NCBI RefSeq assembly: GCF_029960115.1
Contig: NZ_JASCOZ010000032.1
Span: 1 to 34,545 of the forward strand
Reading direction: 5' to 3'
DNA length: 34,545 nt
DNA from: Stenotrophomonas sp. PS02289
GTDB lineage: Bacteria > Pseudomonadota > Gammaproteobacteria > Xanthomonadales > Xanthomonadaceae
The position numbers were made by a program, and so were the translations under genes. The notes under the pieces are model-generated. The model searched no databases. It saw only the letters and a program-made list of their open reading frames with translations, and was not told where the DNA came from. The number at the start of each line of letters is the position of its first letter. The first letter of the stretch is position 1. This document shows positions 32,312 through 34,545 of this stretch, piece by piece.

Positions 32312-33429
32312 ACCTGATCGAGCCTGCGGCGATGACAGCGCCGACCGACAACGTGAACCTGCTGATTGTCGATGACATTCCGCAGAACCTGGTGGCCATG
32401 GAAGCGTTGCTGCGACGCGAGGGCCTGAACATCCTGTGCGCGGCGTCCGGTGCGCAGGCGCTGGAACTGCTGCTCGAGCACGACGTGGCACTGGCACTGC
32501 TGGACGTACACATGCCGGAAATCGACGGCTTTTCACTGGCCGAACTGATGCGCGGCTCAACCCGCAGCCGCGATGTGCCGATCATCTTCCTGACCGCCTC
32601 GCCAAATGATCCGGTACGAGCCTTCAAGGGCTATGAGTCCGGTGCCGTGGATTTCCTGCACAAGCCGATCGAGCCGCAGGTGATCCTCAGCAAGGTCAAC
32701 GTGTTCATTGAGCTGTACCAGCAGAAGCAGCTGCTGAAGGCGCGCAACCAGGCGCTCGAGCATGCGCTCAAGCTCAACGAGACCATGATGGCGGTGCTCA
32801 CCCACGATCTGCGCACGCCGCTTTCGGCGATTCTGCTGTGCGCCGACAAGTTGTCGCTGGACCTGCCCGACGATGGCCAGGTCCAGCAGACGCTGAAGCA
32901 TCTGGAGAACAGCGCCGAGCGCATGGGACGCATGGTCGAGCAGCTGCTGGACTTTTCGCGCATCCGCAGCGGTGGGCTGCGCATCCACCACAGCAACTGC
33001 GATCTGGCCGAAGTGGCCAGCGTGGTGGTGGCCGAGCTGGCCCGCGCGCATCCGCAGGCACGGATCGAGCTGCAGATCGAGGGCGATACCGACCTGCATG
33101 GCGACCCGGACCGGCTGGCACAGCTGCTCTCCAATCTGGTGGGCAACGCGGTGCTGCACGGCGGGGCCGCGCCGGTCCAGGTGCTGGTGCGTGGCAATCC
33201 GGGGGAGTCGCTGCTGCTGCAGGTGCGCAACCAGGGGCAGATTCCTGAAGCGCTGCTGCCGCGCCTGTTCGAGCCGTTCAAGGCCAGCTTCCACGAAAGC
33301 CGTGGGCTGGGGCTGGGCTTGTTCATCGCGCACGAGTTCGCCCGTGCACATGGCGGAGCCCTGGTCGCGCGCAACCTGGACGGGGAAGTGCAGTTCGAAA
33401 CCCGGCTGCAGCGTCGCATGCGCGGCTGA
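32308..33429 (+). CDS. receiver-histidine kinase (response regulator with N-terminal REC and C-terminal kinase)
   Basis: 373 aa from ATG 32308. Receiver domain (about 15-130): acidic residues 22-23, phospho-acceptor Asp66 in LLDVHMPEIDG, Thr96, Lys119 in LHKPI. Short coiled linker, then HisKA with His166 in THDLRTPLSA and HATPase (N box LLSNLVGNAVLH, G2 GLGLGL at 333-338). The G1 box reads VRNQGQIP with Asn308 where Asp is usual; some kinase families tolerate this, but ATP binding may differ. No membrane segment. It is the last gene of the ATGA-coupled signalling operon. It probably receives phosphate from the hybrid kinase and passes it on. Confidence 0.9.
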   Translation: MNLIEPAAMTAPTDNVNLLIVDDIPQNLVAMEALLRREGLNILCAASGAQALELLLEHDVALALLDVHMPEIDGFSLAELMRGSTRSRDVPIIFLTASPNDPVRAFKGYESGAVDFLHKPIEPQVILSKVNVFIELYQQKQLLKARNQALEHALKLNETMMAVLTHDLRTPLSAILLCADKLSLDLPDDGQVQQTLKHLENSAERMGRMVEQLLDFSRIRSGGLRIHHSNCDLAEVASVVVAELARAHPQARIELQIEGDTDLHGDPDRLAQLLSNLVGNAVLHGGAAPVQVLVRGNPGESLLLQVRNQGQIPEALLPRLFEPFKASFHESRGLGLGLFIAHEFARAHGGALVARNLDGEVQFETRLQRRMRG

Positions 33430-33510
33430 GCCGCAGGCGGGGGCAGGGCGGCGGGCTGCGCTAGACTACGCGTCAGTTCACCACCGGCCCCGCCACGGAC
33501 CATTGCCCGC

Positions 33511-33966
33511 ATGCCGAGCAGCAGCCGCAAGCCCGCCCCCCTGATCGACGCCCAGGTTCACGTGGAGGGCTTCGCGCAGGTGCGTGAAGCGCGCCGCTCG
33601 GAACTGGTGGAAGACTACGTGGAGCTGATCGCGGACCTGATCGCCGACGGCCGTGAGGCCCGTCAGGTGGACATTGCGACCCGGCTGGGCGTGGCCCAGC
33701 CCACCGTGGCCAAGGCACTCAAGCGACTGGTGAAGGAAGGCTGGGCGATCCAGCGCCCTTACCGGGGCGTGTTCCTGACCCCGGCCGGCGAGCAGCTGGC
33801 GGTGGAGGTGCGCGCGCGCCACCAGACCGTGGAGCGCTTCCTGCTGGCCCTGGGGGTGGATGCGGATTCGGCCCGGCGCGACGCCGAGGGCATCGAGCAC
33901 CATGTCAGTGAAGCGACCCTGGCCGCGTTCGAGGCGTTCCTGCGCAAGGCCAACGGCCATGGTTGA
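33511..33966 (+). CDS. mntR: manganese-responsive regulator MntR
   Basis: 151 aa DtxR/MntR-family repressor. Winged helix-turn-helix: [14 protein letters not shown], then the recognition part [23 protein letters not shown] and wing [14 protein letters not shown]. It is followed by the metal-binding dimerisation domain with [14 protein letters not shown] and [13 protein letters not shown]. The text is very close to the E. coli type MntR as I remember it. With Mn(II) bound it represses manganese uptake and activates export. It follows the signalling operon by 81 nt, probably with its own promoter, and overlaps tadA by 8 nt. Confidence 0.93.
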   Translation: MPSSSRKPAPLIDAQVHVEGFAQVREARRSELVEDYVELIADLIADGREARQVDIATRLGVAQPTVAKALKRLVKEGWAIQRPYRGVFLTPAGEQLAVEVRARHQTVERFLLALGVDADSARRDAEGIEHHVSEATLAAFEAFLRKANGHG

Positions 33967-34489
33967 ACGCCTGCCACCGCCGCCGCCACTGGGCGTGCCG
34001 GTGCACGACCAGGACGAATACTGGATGCAGCACGCGCTGGCACTGGCCGCGCGCGCGGAGCGTGAGTTCAATGAGATTCCCGTCGGTGCGGTGCTGGTCG
34101 GCAGCGACGGTGCAGTGCTGGGCGAGGGCTGGAACCTCAACATCGCCGAGCACGATCCCAGTGCGCATGCCGAGATCGTGGCGATGCGCCAGGCTGGCAA
34201 GGCGCTGGGCAATCATCGTCTGCTGGGCAGCACCTTGTACGTGACCCTGGAGCCATGCGCGATGTGCGCGATGGCGGTGGTGCACGCGCGCGCGTCGCGG
34301 CTGGTGTATGCAGCCACCGATCCGAAAACCGGTGCCTGCGGCAGTGTGTTCAACCTGCTGGAAGACCCGCGCCACAACCACCGCGTGGAACTGCATGGTG
34401 GGGTGCTGGCGAAGGAAGCGAGCACGCGCCTGACCAACTATTTCCGCGCCAAGCGCGGCAAACCGCCGCTGTTGCCGACGCTTGGCTGA
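33959..34489 (+). CDS. tadA: tRNA-specific adenosine deaminase TadA
   Basis: 176 aa from ATG 33959, overlapping the mntR stop by 8 nt. Zinc deaminase motifs: His70-Ala-Glu72 ([11 protein letters not shown]) and PCAMC with Cys100 and Cys103. Other TadA marks are EIPVGAVLV (39-47), [27 protein letters not shown], and [14 protein letters not shown] (121-134). It converts A34 to inosine in tRNA-Arg(ACG) and is essential in most bacteria. A Pro-rich N-terminal extension ([18 protein letters not shown]) precedes the core, which starts near residue 19. Complete; the stop codon is about 56 bases from the contig end. Confidence 0.95.
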   Translation: MVERLPPPPPLGVPVHDQDEYWMQHALALAARAEREFNEIPVGAVLVGSDGAVLGEGWNLNIAEHDPSAHAEIVAMRQAGKALGNHRLLGSTLYVTLEPCAMCAMAVVHARASRLVYAATDPKTGACGSVFNLLEDPRHNHRVELHGGVLAKEASTRLTNYFRAKRGKPPLLPTLG

Positions 34490-34497
34490 GGGCCCGG

Positions 34498-34545
34498 CCG
34501 GCCCCCCCGCCCCCCCCCCCACCCCCCGCCCCCCGAGGGCCCCGC
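34498..34545. other. C-rich low-complexity contig end
   Basis: Almost uninterrupted C runs from about 34502 with scattered A/G. Same character as the start of the window. It looks like base-calling or assembly noise and no feature should be called in it. Confidence 0.75.

Noticed and set aside
33422..33434. GCGGC/GCCGC hairpin around the stop codon of the receiver-kinase
   Set aside because: Only a 5-bp stem with the stop codon as loop and no T tract; too weak to call a terminator.

Overview
The window is a high-GC stretch of a gammaproteobacterial chromosome. It most likely comes from the Xanthomonadaceae, and a Stenotrophomonas-like genome is my best guess. The reasons are a complete X-type (bacteria-killing) type IV secretion system in the xanthomonad gene order, a VirB7 with an extra N0-like domain, and an effector carrying the C-terminal XVIPCD secretion domain. 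Both ends are runs of C/G homopolymer (about 1-60 and 34500-34545) that look like sequencing or assembly noise, so the window is probably one draft contig.

Layout. 1-1241 (minus): MFS efflux-type transporter, its C-terminus lost in the contig end. 1483-2166: integral membrane protein of unknown function, followed by a hairpin. 2319-2573: small unknown protein. 2611-15842: X-T4SS core, virD4, then after a 412-base gap virB7-B8-B9-B10-B11-B1-B2-B3-B4-B5-B6, tightly packed with several 4-8 nt overlaps. 15843-18944: an accessory array. It holds three DUF4189 periplasmic proteins, each preceded by sequence derived from the 3' end of virB6 (the real virB6, a decayed ~50-nt remnant, and a gap-free ~610-nt copy). 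A further orphan virB6-tail remnant lies just before the next genes. 18945-20949: lipoprotein (likely immunity, X-Tfi) and class-3 lipase effector with XVIPCD (X-Tfe), overlapping by 11 nt, then a terminator. 21376-23411: a second, divergent virB5-virB6 pair. 23720-25009: exported Ala/Pro-rich protein of unknown function.

25016-34489 looks like ordinary chromosome. On the minus strand are DUF1653, a GAF / degenerate-GGDEF / EAL c-di-GMP phosphodiesterase and a single-domain response regulator. Divergent from these is an ATGA-coupled four-gene signalling operon: a triple-receiver hybrid histidine kinase, a CheR-type methyltransferase, a receiver-less CheB-type methylesterase and a receiver-histidine kinase. 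Then come mntR and tadA, overlapping by 8 nt.

How the parts fit. The VirB/VirD4 proteins would build a contact-dependent killing machine. VirD4 would recruit the lipase through its XVIPCD, and the lipoprotein would protect the producer's own periplasm. The DUF4189 array and the second virB5/virB6 pair look like diversification modules for the pilus-tip and inner-membrane-channel parts of this machine. The repeated pairing of a virB6 tail with a DUF4189 gene is the most unusual feature here. I read it as a possible tail-swap or self-recognition (exclusion/immunity-like) cassette system, which is inference.
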